Assembly: GCF_026153515.1 (NCBI RefSeq)
Contig: NZ_CP110644.1
Span: 4,963,501 to 5,027,500 of the forward strand
Reading direction: 5' to 3'
DNA length: 64,000 nt
DNA from: Pseudomonas sp. KU26590
Lineage (GTDB): Bacteria > Pseudomonadota > Gammaproteobacteria > Pseudomonadales > Pseudomonadaceae
Positions 38,053 to 47,790 of this stretch are shown in pieces; the first letter of the stretch is position 1, and each line of letters begins with the position of its first letter. A program made the position numbers and the translations under genes. The notes beneath the pieces are model-generated. The model had not been told where the DNA came from. It worked only from the letters and a program-made list of their open reading frames with translations, and did no database searches.

Positions 38053-38463
38053 GTGGATGAGTATCATATTGAGCGGTACGACAAAGTGCATCTCTGGATC
38101 GGTACTAATTTTGAGCCGGAGTCGGTGTATCAGAAATACTTTGAGCTGGACTATAACTCCGAGCTGGATGAGCCGTCGTACAAAGTTTGCGGATTTTGTA
38201 AGGATATCGGGCAAAGGCGGTATGACGAAGATTTTATTGGTATCATTCCTAGGAAAGATAAAGAGGTCGAGTTGGATGTTCTACTCCAGGAGTCTACCAT
38301 TGACCCGTCTCAGCTAGAAAACGTGAAGGCCGAATGCTTTAACTTGGGAGTGCATAAAGCCAATGCCATGTTTTGGTATTCGGACGGTGGAATAGCTGTG
38401 TCTACTCCGTATAAGCAGAACTACAATGGGCTCAAGTATATTGGCTTGTACGAGGGCAATTGA
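38053..38463 (+). CDS. Imm22-like immunity protein, orphan
   Basis: 136 aa. The opening (KVHLWIGTNFEPESVYQKYF), the YKVCGFCKDIGQRRYDEDF block (~43-61) and ANAMFWYSDGG (~103-113) resemble Imm22-family immunity proteins (W-x-G near the start, F-x-x-D-x-G...Y-D-x-D-F). The start is a GTG at 38053 with GAGGAG about nine bases upstream. No toxin domain precedes it: upstream is the 260-bp gap after the SUKH gene, downstream an Rhs-core fragment. It therefore looks like an immunity gene left behind after its toxin was lost. Family call moderate. Confidence 0.65.
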   Translation: MDEYHIERYDKVHLWIGTNFEPESVYQKYFELDYNSELDEPSYKVCGFCKDIGQRRYDEDFIGIIPRKDKEVELDVLLQESTIDPSQLENVKAECFNLGVHKANAMFWYSDGGIAVSTPYKQNYNGLKYIGLYEGN

Positions 38464-38691
38464 ATTCAGGTCGAGAGCTGCTGTTCTGCTAGAAGTACCT
38501 CGTGATCACCAAAACTGCCTTCCGGATGGCAGCGGCTGGAATGCCCGGTACAACGAGAAAGCTACCTTATCGCTTTATACGACGCGCTCGGGCATAAGGC
38601 CGAGCAGCTCAACAGCGACGACGGCTTACCGCACACCATAATTGATGCGAATTCTAAATCGAAACACCTCTGGTGGAACGCGCTGGCGGAG

Positions 38692-41010
38692 GTGGAGCGG
38701 TTTCAGGATTGCTCGGGCAAAAACACCTTCTACACCTACGACGACCGGTCCCACCTGATCGCTGTGACAGATGCGCTGAACCAGACTACACGGCTTGAGC
38801 GCAAACCCGACGGCGAAGTGCTGCGCATCGAGCATCCGGATGGTACGACTGAGTCGTTTACCTACAACTTCCTCGGCCAGGCGCTGACGCACACCGATGG
38901 CAAGGGTCAGACCACGCGGCTGTTGCGCACGGCGCGCGGTTTGCCTTCAAGCCGACAGGATGCGAAGGGTCAGCGCATTCGCTACGAGTACGACAAAGCG
39001 ATTCGGCTGACAGCGTTGGTCAACGAAAACAATGCGGCTTACGAATTTGCTTACGATGCGTCGGATCGACTGATCGAAGAGAAACGCATCGACAACCTCA
39101 CGCGCCGGTTTAGCTACAACCTGGGTGGGCATCTGACGCGTGTTGATGAGATCGGCTACGGAGAACGAGCGGAAAGACCGCAACGCAGTACGGAGTTTGA
39201 GCGTGATTTGATTGGGCGGCTGCTGGCCAAGGTCAATCAGGATGCGCGGCAGGACTACAGCTACGACGAAGGCGATCGGATGCTGTCGATTGAGCGTTCA
39301 CCTACAGATGTTGGTAAAAGACTCGGCATCGGCGCAGAAAAGCTGGAATTCGCTTACGACCTGCTGGGCCGGTTAATTAAAGAGACCACACCGCAAGGTG
39401 CGCTGGCCTACGAATACGATCCGCTCAGTAACCTGACTACGCTGACATTGCCGACGGGCCAACACCTGAACCATCTGTATTACGGCAGTGGCCACCTGCA
39501 CCAACTCAACCTCGATGGATTGTTGATCAGCGACATGGAGCGCGATGATCTGCACCGGGAGGTGTATCGAACTCAAGGCAAACTCACCAGTTGCTTTGGT
39601 TACGATGCGATGGGGCGTAAGAGCTGGCAGTTCGCATCGACGATACCTGGCGAAAAGCTGTCGCAGATCCACAACCCCGGCAATAACAGCCTGCTGATCG
39701 ACCACGCCTACAACCCTATCCACCGCCGCTACCAATACGATCCGGCGGGCGAACTGACCCGCACCCTCGACAAGCTGCGCGGTGAGATCAAATACGAATA
39801 TGAAGCAAACGGTCAGCTGCACAGCCGCGATACCGGGCGTTTGGTTGATAGCGAAGAGTTCCGGTATGACGCTGCGGCCAATCGGCTCAACTTCAACACC
39901 AGCCAGTTCGACCACGTCAAAGACAACCGCATCAACCAATGGCGCGATCAGGAATACGCCTACGACGCGTGGGGCAACCTGATTGAAAAGCGCTCAGGGC
40001 TGAGCAAGTTGCAGACGTTTACGTATGACTGCGAAAACCGACTTGTGCGCGCGGAAACGATGGTTAACAGCCAAGTGCACAGCGTCGGCACGTATCGGTA
40101 TGACAGCTTGGGGCGGCGCGTCGGGAAGACGTCCGAGATCGAGGGCCAAACCGAGCACAAGCAATTCCTCTGGCAAGGTTTGCGCCTGCTGCGTGAGGAA
40201 ACGCCGGCGCAGAGTAGCCTCTATATTTACGAGCCGGGCAGCTATGCGCCACTTGCCCGGGTCGACCAAAACAAGGGTGAGCCAGAGCAAAAGCTCTACT
40301 ACTTCCACACCGACCAGATCGGCACGCCGCTGGAGATGACGGATGTGGATGGCCAGATTGTCTGGCAGGCGACCTACAAGGCGTGGGGTGAGATCGAGTC
40401 GCTTGCGGTAAGTGAGATTGAACAGAATCTGCGGTTTCAGGGTCAGTACATTGACGATGAAACGAGGCTGCACTACAACACGTTCAGGTATTACGATCCT
40501 GAGTCAGGGCGTTTCATTACCCAGGACCCGATCGGCTTGGCCGGTGGATACAATCTTTATCAATACGCGCCCAACCCTCAATCGTGGCTAGATCCAATGG
40601 GTTGGATGGGGATCAGGGCGGAAAATGTTTACCACTCTTTTGACAGCTTTAAAGTGCCCTCCGATCTGCAGTACTCAAGTGACTCTGTTCAGTTCAATCG
40701 TGCCAACCAAAGCTTCATTAAAAATATGAATGGTGATCCCGCATTTCGGCGAGATATGTTGGGCAGATATCCTCAACTGGAATCCTGGATGGAAAGTCCC
40801 AAAATGTCTAAGAGCCCTGCAGGCTTGACTTGGCACCACCATGAAGATGTTGGCGTTTTAAAACTTGTAGACAGAGCAGATCATGCGTCGAAACACGGCA
40901 TTTATCACCCTACAGGCAAGGGCGGCCGGGACATATGGGGAGGAGGTGAGCCTGGGAGAAAAGGCAAGCTGAATGGGAAAACCGGAAAATCACTCAAAGG
41001 ATGCTGCTAA
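38692..41010 (+). pseudogene. Displaced Rhs C-terminal cassette 2 with HNH (WHH-like) tip
   Basis: Homologous to the second half of the full Rhs gene (its ~34882 onward). Similarity begins upstream near 38519 but a small frameshift near 38570 breaks the frame, so the open frame starts only at 38692 (GTG, no Shine-Dalgarno) and lacks PAAR, TM and N-terminal core. It keeps a 772-aa core-plus-tip stretch, with QDPIGL and DPMGW at the boundary and a new 128-aa tip. The tip carries LTWHHHED and later LVDRADHASKHGIYH, an HNH/EndoVII-type signature related to WHH/colicin DNases. It is probably silent unless recombined into the complete gene. It ends ...KGCC, 1 bp overlapping its immunity gene. Confidence 0.85.
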
Positions 41011-41372
41011 TGAATACTTTCGAAGTAAAAGAACCTATCTTAATAAGCACCTTAATCGAGACGGTACGTTTGGGGCATGAGTTTGATGATGATCTTTGTC
41101 TCTATTCTTCTGACGCCGCTGATCGAATAAGGGCTGATCTTGTTTGCTATCTCGACGATTACCCAGATGTGGTTAACGATAAAGATCACTACAGTACCTT
41201 TGTAACTACAAATAATCTTCACCTACTTTATTATGGTGAGCAATTCAAGGACGTAATGATCAACGCGCTCACCCAAAAACCTCAGGCATCCATCGGTGAG
41301 ATTATTGAGGCATTGAATTACTATATGGAGAATGATGATTTTTTAGATCATAAACTGACGCCTTCTGCTTGA
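41010..41372 (+). CDS. Putative immunity protein for cassette-2 nuclease
   Basis: 120 aa from the ATG at 41010, sharing one base with the toxin stop (TAATG); AAAGGATG in the last toxin codons can act as the ribosome-binding site. Acidic and helical (e.g. EIIEALNYYMENDDFLDHK at the C-terminus), no TM. I do not recognise a named immunity family with certainty. Position directly after the toxin tip, small size, acidity and AT-rich composition argue for immunity function. Confidence 0.65.
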   Translation: MNTFEVKEPILISTLIETVRLGHEFDDDLCLYSSDAADRIRADLVCYLDDYPDVVNDKDHYSTFVTTNNLHLLYYGEQFKDVMINALTQKPQASIGEIIEALNYYMENDDFLDHKLTPSA

Positions 41373-41462
41373 GCGTGTACGCTGAGCAGTCATTTAGGGA
41401 GAACTTTATAATCTATAATTTTGTAGCGATTGTAAAGCGCGAGGGATGGCTTATGAAGCCTG

Positions 41463-41490
41463 AGTGTGGGCAGATTCCCGTGCCCACACT
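41463..41490. terminator. Hairpin after immunity gene 2
   Basis: Perfect 10-bp arms AGTGTGGGCA / TGCCCACACT around an 8-nt loop, followed by TTCTTGATCT. It lies about 90 bp past the immunity stop and 13 bp before the insertion element. It is terminator-like but the T run is weak. Confidence 0.5.
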
Positions 41491-41503
41491 TCTTGATCTC
41501 TAA

Positions 41504-42696
41504 GGAAGGTCTGAAGTAGGCACGCGTTTTTAACAGCCCCGTTGCTTGAGGCTCAAAAAATGTCGACTCAATCGAAAATTAGACCTTTTGCTCTCTCAAT
41601 CCCCGCTTTTTTCTGCGTACAAGCGCTTTTCAGCACTCATTTTCCGCATTAAAGGCGTACCTCTCCTGCATTGAGTAATCGTTTTCGCATCATCCACAGG
41701 TTCGACAGAGCAAACAGCGTGGTCTGCTGCGCAGTGTTTTTCAGCAGGCCTCGGAAGCGTACTTTCGTATAACCAAACTGGCGCTTGATTACTCGAAACG
41801 GATGCTCAACCTTGGCGCGCAGTTGAGCTTTCGCGTATTCGATTTTGCGACGCATGCGCCCGATCAGACTCTTCTTTGCATGCTTTTTATAGCTGCTGGG
41901 CCGCGCAGCAATCGACCAGATCATTTGGCGATCTTGATGCTCGGGGCGCTTTTCGACGCCGGTGTAACCGGCATCGCCAGAGACGTAAGTTTCTTCTCCG
42001 TGCAGTAACTGATCGACCTGGGTTACGTCCGCCACATTCGCCGCAGTGCCCACTACGCTATGCACCAAACCGGATTCGGCATCGACACCGATGTGCGATT
42101 TCATCCCGAAATAGTATTGATTTCCCTTCTTGGTTTGATGCATTTCAGGGTCGCGTTTGCCGTCCTTGTTCTTGGTCGAACTCGGCGCATGAATGATCGT
42201 CGCATCGACCACGGTGCCTTGGCGCAACAACAAACCACGGTCGCCCAAATAGCCATTGATGACCTGCAAAATCCCACCGGCCAGCTCATGTTTTTCGAGC
42301 AATCTGCGGAAGTTGAGGATCGTGGTTTCGTCTGGAATCCGATCCAGATGCAGCCCGGCAAACTGGCGCAGAATCGTAGTTTCGTACAGCGATTCTTCCA
42401 TAGCTGGGTCGCTATAACCGAACCAGTTCTGCATCAGATGAACCCGCAACATCGCCATCAACGGGTATGCCGGACGACCACCTTCTCCCGTTGGATAGTG
42501 CGGCTCGATCAGTTTGACCAAGCCATTCCAGGGCACAACCTGATCCATCTCGATCAGGAAGCGTTCACGGCGGGTTTGTTTGCGTTTGCCAGCGTATTCG
42601 GCGTCAGCGAAGGACATCTGCTTCATCGGGACTCAACCGTTCAGTGCTTGGGACTGGCGTATTTCACCAGATTTGGAAGTCTTTTTCAGAGTTTCC
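41504..42696 (-). mobile_element. IS5-family insertion sequence, complete
   Basis: 1193-bp element. Left end GGAAGGTCTGAAGTAG (41504-41519) and the reverse complement of the right end GGAAACTCTGAAAAAG match at 12 of 16 positions. Direct copies of CTAA flank it (41500-41503 and 42697-42700), the Y-T-A-R target preference of IS5 elements. It encodes one transposase on the minus strand. It landed between immunity gene 2 and the third Rhs fragment. Confidence 0.88.
41649..42626 (-). CDS. IS5-family DDE transposase
   Basis: 325 aa, full length. N-terminal DUF772-type domain (PWNGLVKLIEPHYPTGEGGRP and MLRVHLMQNWFGYSDPAMEE blocks), then the DDE core: VVDATIIHAPSS (first Asp ~141), VSGDAGYTGVEKRPEH (second Asp ~218), and the C-terminal Y(2)R(3)E-type segment RAKVEHPFRVIKRQFGYTKVRFRG with the Glu ~273. 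No frameshift or stop is seen, so it may be active. Composition is closer to the chromosome than to the AT-rich toxin genes. Confidence 0.95.
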   Translation of the reverse strand: MKQMSFADAEYAGKRKQTRRERFLIEMDQVVPWNGLVKLIEPHYPTGEGGRPAYPLMAMLRVHLMQNWFGYSDPAMEESLYETTILRQFAGLHLDRIPDETTILNFRRLLEKHELAGGILQVINGYLGDRGLLLRQGTVVDATIIHAPSSTKNKDGKRDPEMHQTKKGNQYYFGMKSHIGVDAESGLVHSVVGTAANVADVTQVDQLLHGEETYVSGDAGYTGVEKRPEHQDRQMIWSIAARPSSYKKHAKKSLIGRMRRKIEYAKAQLRAKVEHPFRVIKRQFGYTKVRFRGLLKNTAQQTTLFALSNLWMMRKRLLNAGEVRL

Positions 42697-42848
42697 CTAA
42701 AGGTGCACTAGCCAACGAATACAGTCCGCTGGGCAACCTCACCACGCTGACATTGCCGACGGGCGAGCATCTGAACCATCTGTATTACGCAGCGGCCACC
42801 TGCACCAACTGAACCTCGTCGGTCTGGTCATAAGCGACATGGAGCGCG

Positions 42849-44276
42849 ATGACCTGCACCTCGCAGGTCTATCGGTCCCAAGGCAAACTTACGAGCCGCT
42901 TTGGTTATGACGCGATGGGCCGCAAGAGCTGGCAGTTTGCGTCAAGTATTCCGGCGGAAAAGCTGTCGCAGATCCACAACCCCGGCAATAACAGCCTGCT
43001 GATCGACCACGCCTACAACCCTATCCACCGCCGCTACCAATACGATCCGGCTGGCGAACTGACCCGCACCCTGGACAAACTACGCGGCGAGATCAAGTAC
43101 GAGTATGAAGCGAACGGCCAGCTGCACAGTCGTGATACTGGCCGCCTGGTTGATAGCGAAGAGTTCCGGTATGACGCGGCAGCCAATCGCCTGAATTTCA
43201 ATACCAGCCAGTTCGACCACGTCAAAGACAACCGCATCAGACATTGGCGTGATAAGGAATATGCCTACGACGCTTGGGGCAACCTGATTGAAAAACGGTC
43301 AGGGTTAACCAAGCTGCAGACGTTTACGTACGACTGCGAAAACCGGCTTGTGCGTGCGGAAACTATGGTTAACAGCCAGGTACACAGCGTTGGCACGTAT
43401 CGGTATGACAGCTTGGGTCGCCGAGTTGGGAAGACGTCCGAGATTGCAGGCCAAACCGAGCACAAGCAATTCCTCTGGCAAGGTTTGCGCCTGCTGCGTG
43501 AGGAAACGCCGGCGCAGAGTAGCCTCTACATTTACGAGCCGGGCAGCTATGCGCCACTTGCCCGGGTCGACCAAAACGAGGGTGAGCCAGAGCAAAAGCT
43601 CTACTACTTCCACACCGACCAGATCGGCACGCCGCTGGAGATGACGGATGTGGATGGCCAGATTGTCTGGCAGGCGACGTACAAGGCGTGGGGGGAGATC
43701 GAGTCGCTTGCGGTAAGTGAGATTGAACAGAATCTGCGGTTCCAAGGTCAGTACTTTGACGAGGAAACGGGACTGCACTACAACACGTTCAGGTACTACG
43801 ATCCGGAGGTTGGGCGTTTTATTACGCAGGATCCGATTGGGTTGGAAGGTGGATTTAATCTCTATCAGTATGTGCCTAACCCTCTCATGTGGTTGGATCC
43901 TACTGGCCTAGTGACTTACAACACAATGCCTGGGATACCAGGGTTTCAGAAACATCACATCATCCCCCGGCAGCTCTCTGGCCACCCGGTGCTAAAGGCG
44001 TCAGGTATGAATATCCATGCATCGAATAACATAATTTATCTACCAACCCACGCGGAAAACCATCCTGTACGAACTGTCCACTTGGGCCCACATCCGGGAT
44101 ACACTGCCGAAGTTCGGGGCAATCTGAATGAGATCGAGAGAGTTGGGCGTGAGCAAGGGTGGACCAAGCAGCAATACAAGACGGCTCTCGACGACGTGAT
44201 CGTCGAGAACCGGCAAGGGCTCCGCAAAGGGGAGACAAAATTGAACAAAAATTCTATTAGGGCGGGAGCGTGTTAA
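42849..44276 (+). pseudogene. Displaced Rhs C-terminal cassette 3 with AHH-type nuclease tip
   Basis: Rhs-core homology starts right after the insertion element at 42701 (G-C-A-C-T-A-G-C-C-A-A-C-G-A-A-T-A-C, cf. GCGCTGGCCTACGAATAC in other copies). A missing base near 42787 puts that first part out of frame, leaving an open 475-aa frame from 42849. It retains the last YD repeats, QDPIGL and DPTGL, then a 125-aa tip with GFQKHHIIPRQL and NNIIYLPTHAENHP, the AHH subgroup of HNH/EndoVII nucleases. Ends ...RAGAC; the immunity gene starts on the next base. Probably silent in this position. Confidence 0.85.
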
Positions 44277-44840
44277 ATGAAATTGCTTACACCTTCAGAG
44301 GGGTATCCGGAAAGTTATTGGCTCAGTTATGATCACACAAATAGTCTTGATCATTTAGAATTTTATAAGTGTAAAAAGCTTTCTGCCGTTGGTGCCAAGC
44401 CGAAAGTAACTCTTGCAAAAAAGATTTCATTGAGTGCTTTCCGCCAATATGATTATTTTTTCAGCGATGGCCCGGATCTAGTTGGCGCCAGGCTCGCTGA
44501 AATTATTAACTCCTCGACATTTGCAAGCGATGTCCAACTGATCTGTGCTGACGTTACGATTAATGGCAAAAGCTATGATGATTATTTTATTATTAACTAC
44601 CTTAGGTCGGAGTCTGCATTTGATATGGCAAATTCGAGTTATAAATCACTTATCAAGTCAATGCCAGATGGCCCGAAGAAATTTAGTAGGATTGTGCTGC
44701 TCGATAAAATGCCGGAGAGCGGTATGTTTCGTGCTTCGGAAAGCAACTCTCACCTAGTAGTTTCTGATGATATTGCTGAACACTTTAAGAATAATTCTGT
44801 CAAGGGTGTGGAGTTCTGCTCGGAGAAAGGTAGTATGTAG
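44277..44840 (+). CDS. Immunity protein for the AHH nuclease (Imm11/Imm43-like)
   Basis: 187 aa, starting on the base after the toxin stop (TAAATG) with GGGAG inside the toxin's last codons. Recognisable blocks are YPESYWLSYD (~9-18), YDYFFSDGPDLVGARLAEII (~58-77) and MPDGPKKFSRIVLLDK (~129-144). This layout resembles DUF1629-type (Imm11/Imm43-like) proteins commonly found beside AHH toxins, but I could not place it firmly. A clear paralogue lies at 47791-48366. Confidence 0.7.
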   Translation: MKLLTPSEGYPESYWLSYDHTNSLDHLEFYKCKKLSAVGAKPKVTLAKKISLSAFRQYDYFFSDGPDLVGARLAEIINSSTFASDVQLICADVTINGKSYDDYFIINYLRSESAFDMANSSYKSLIKSMPDGPKKFSRIVLLDKMPESGMFRASESNSHLVVSDDIAEHFKNNSVKGVEFCSEKGSM

Positions 44841-44974
44841 TAAAGCGCTGAACTGGGATTTCGATTTGTAGTTACGATGCACCTGATTTGAAAGCTTTGT
44901 ATCAGGGCAGATTGTAACGGCAGCGCAGCCATTACTAATACTATTCATCTTCGCATCAAGACCAGCAACACCAG

Positions 44975-46741
44975 TTGCTCACCATCCAGTTCCAGCCTAC
45001 TAATGCCGGCAAACAACTGGATGTGACGGCAGAGCACCTTAATCGTGTTTATGACCTGCTGGAGCGTTTCATCGAAGAGACCACACCGCAAGGTGCGCTG
45101 GCCTACGAATACGATCCGCTCAGTAACCTGACCACGCTGACGTTGCCGACTGGCCAGCACCTTAATCATCTTTACTACGGCAGCGGCCACCGGCATCAAC
45201 TTAACCTCGACGGTCTGCTGATCAGCGACATGGAGCGCGATGATCTGCATCGAGAGGTTTATCGTACGCAAGGCAAACTTACGAGCTGCTTTGGTTACGA
45301 TGCGATGGGGCGCAAGAGCTGGCAGTTCGCATCGAAGATACCTGGCGAAAAGCTCTCACAGATCCACAACCCCGGCAATAACAGCCTGCTGATCGACCAC
45401 GCCTACAACCCTATCCACCGCCGCTACCAATACGATCCGGCTGGCGAACTGACCCGCACCCTCGACAAACTACGCGGCGAGATCAAGTACGAGTATGAAG
45501 CGAACGGCCAGCTGCACAGTCGTGATACTGGCCGCCTGGTTGATAGCGAAGAGTTCCGGTATGACGCGGCAGCCAATCGCCTGAATTTCAATACCAGCCA
45601 GTTCGACCACGTCAAAGACAACCGCATCAGACATTGGCGTGATAAGGAATATGCCTACGACGCTTGGGGCAACCTGATTGAAAAACGGTCAGGGTTAACC
45701 AAGCTGCAGACGTTTACGTACGACTGCGAAAACCGGCTTGTGCGTGCGGAAACGATGGTTAACAGCCAGGTACACAGCGTTGGCACGTATCGGTATGACA
45801 GCTTGGGTCGCCGAGTTGGGAAGACGTCCGAGATTGCAGGCCAAACCGAGCACAAGCAATTCCTCTGGCAAGGTTTGCGCCTGCTGCGTGAGGAAACGCC
45901 GGCGCAGAGTAGCCTCTACATTTACGAGCCGGGCAGCTATGCGCCACTTGCCCGGGTCGACCAAAACGAGGGTGAGCCAGAGCAAAAGCTCTACTACTTC
46001 CACACCGACCAGATCGGCACGCCGCTGGAGATGACGGATGTGGATGGCCAGATTGTCTGGCAGGCGACGTACAAGGCGTGGGGGGAGATCGAGTCGCTTG
46101 CGGTAAGTGAGATTGAACAGAATCTGCGGTTCCAAGGTCAGTACTTTGACGAGGAAACGGGACTGCACTACAACACGTTCAGGTATTACGATCCGGAGAT
46201 TGGGCGGTTTATAACGCAAGATCCGATTGGGTTAGATGGGGGGACTAATTTCTATGGGTACTGTAATAACCCTGTTGCCTGGATTGACCCCCTAGGGCTG
46301 GATTGGAACTATTTTCTGTCAGATGCCAAAGGCGATGTTTTCTATCACGGCCGGGCATCCGACAACGCTTCGCTCAGTGATGTGATGCGCCGTCACGAAG
46401 GCACGGTAGCAGCAGATGGTCCACGGTTGGCGAGTGGGGATAGTATTACGCAAGTTACTGCTAAAGGGACATCATATGACACTGTCCGAGGTATCGAAAG
46501 CTCAGGTATTCGGGAGCGTCAGGTGCTGGGGCGTGGCAGTGCTAATGTTAGAGGTAACAAAATTCAGGGTATATCCGAGGCCAAGCTCTCAACACGCGTT
46601 GGCGCGGAAAGAATGAGTGCAGCGAGCACCTACCTCGAGGCGAAAGGCGCTAGTAAGGTCAGTGCGTTGCCCGGGATCGAAACCAGAAAATCTTCTAATA
46701 TTGCTGGAAAGCCTTCTAATGTGAAAGGCGCTACTTGTTAA
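44975..46741 (+). pseudogene. Displaced Rhs C-terminal cassette 4 with URI/GIY-YIG-like tip
   Basis: 588-aa open frame beginning at a TTG without Shine-Dalgarno. The opening (LTIQFQPTNAGKQLDVTAEH) differs from the other copies before joining the common core at YDLLERF. About 830 bp (45349-46180) are nearly identical to cassette 3. After QDPIGL and DPLGL comes a 141-aa tip: NYFLSDAKGDVFYHGRASD, MRRHEGT, then RGIESSGIRERQVL and NVRGNKIQGIS. The Y-x-F...Y-H-G-R...H order plus a later Glu suggests a GIY-YIG/URI-type nuclease, but this is by eye only. Ends ...KGATC. Likely silent. Confidence 0.75.
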
Positions 46742-46749
46742 GGTGTTTT

Positions 46750-47544
46750 ATGATTAATACGAAACTAAATAAGGCATTGAAGGATTTTTTGCGAAGTGGA
46801 TCTGTTGATAACATGCAGGACTCATCTTCTATTGAGGTATTAAAAGAATATGAGATGATTTTCCCGGTCGTCGAAATGGAGCATGACGATCTGATTGAGA
46901 AGCTTCACATTGAAATGGCTAAGGCTGAGAAAAGTAAAGTGGTGCAAGAATTTCTTTCGGGCTTGGAGAACAATGAGCCTCAAAAAAGAGCTGCGCTTTC
47001 GGCTTATGCAATAATGCAAAAATTCCCAGATCATAAGTTTGAGTCGCACGCTGGTATTCAATGTGATATTTGCAGCGGTTTCAAAAAAAGAAAAGTTGAC
47101 TTCACGCTAGTTAATGCGATGCGTTATCTCGGGGGCTCAACTAATAATGGAGCTCCGGAGCAGCTATATTTCTTCTTGGCTGAGAGCAATAGGGAGCGTG
47201 AATTCTCTGTTCCTTCTGGGAAAAAAATGAAAGCTGTGCTGTCTGTACTGAGCTCGGCCAGCGCTGGTGATACACCAGTTATTTTGGAAAAAAAAATTAG
47301 AGGGATTAACGAGCTCAAGTTTTCCCAAGATGAGTCTAGAGGATTACTTGACTTGCTTGGTCATCTAGGAGTACTTGAGACGCCTGAACACAAAGGATTC
47401 CTAAACGAATATAAAAATATTGGCTTGGTTCCAAAGAAATCCAGGTCCACCGACTGGAGCTATCCCGTTGATTTCTGGCTGGGTGAGTATGGAATTAATG
47501 AGAATGCTGTGAATTTTTGGTTTGGTGATTATTTGAAAAATTGA
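46750..47544 (+). CDS. Putative immunity protein for cassette-4 toxin
   Basis: 264 aa from the ATG at 46750, 8 bp after the toxin stop, with AAGG ahead of it. No signal or TM; Lys/Glu-rich N-terminal helices (~1-90), a Cys pair IQCDICSGFKKRK (~98-110), and a C-terminal WSYPVDFWLGEYGINENAVNFWFGDYL. Longer than typical immunity proteins and not recognised by me. Position alone argues that it protects against the cassette-4 tip. AT-rich compared with neighbours. Confidence 0.6.
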   Translation: MINTKLNKALKDFLRSGSVDNMQDSSSIEVLKEYEMIFPVVEMEHDDLIEKLHIEMAKAEKSKVVQEFLSGLENNEPQKRAALSAYAIMQKFPDHKFESHAGIQCDICSGFKKRKVDFTLVNAMRYLGGSTNNGAPEQLYFFLAESNREREFSVPSGKKMKAVLSVLSSASAGDTPVILEKKIRGINELKFSQDESRGLLDLLGHLGVLETPEHKGFLNEYKNIGLVPKKSRSTDWSYPVDFWLGEYGINENAVNFWFGDYLKN

Positions 47545-47790
47545 TTTTTTTGTATTTGGCTCTTAAGTGCTCTTTAAGACTCATTTAGAGAGGTGGCTGA
47601 AAACTTTATCCCAGCCATTCTATTCATGATTCAGGTGTTAATGCTGGTTAATATCGATAGCTGGATCTCCGTTCTCGAACAGCACCATCTGGAAAAACCG
47701 CTACGCGGTCGACAGCGTCATTGCTGATGAATGAAAAGGTCTGCGACCTGGAGAACAATTCTCAATAAGAGTTCAGTAAGGGGGCTATCT

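Noticed and set aside
35079..46219. Repeated minus-strand frames of 66-408 codons opposite the Rhs cores
   Set aside because: They recur only because the Rhs core is repeated; they have no ribosome-binding sites and no family features.
38692..46741. Cassettes 2-4 as independent full Rhs genes
   Set aside because: They lack PAAR, TM regions and most of the core, open without ribosome-binding sites, and show frameshifts at their 5' ends.
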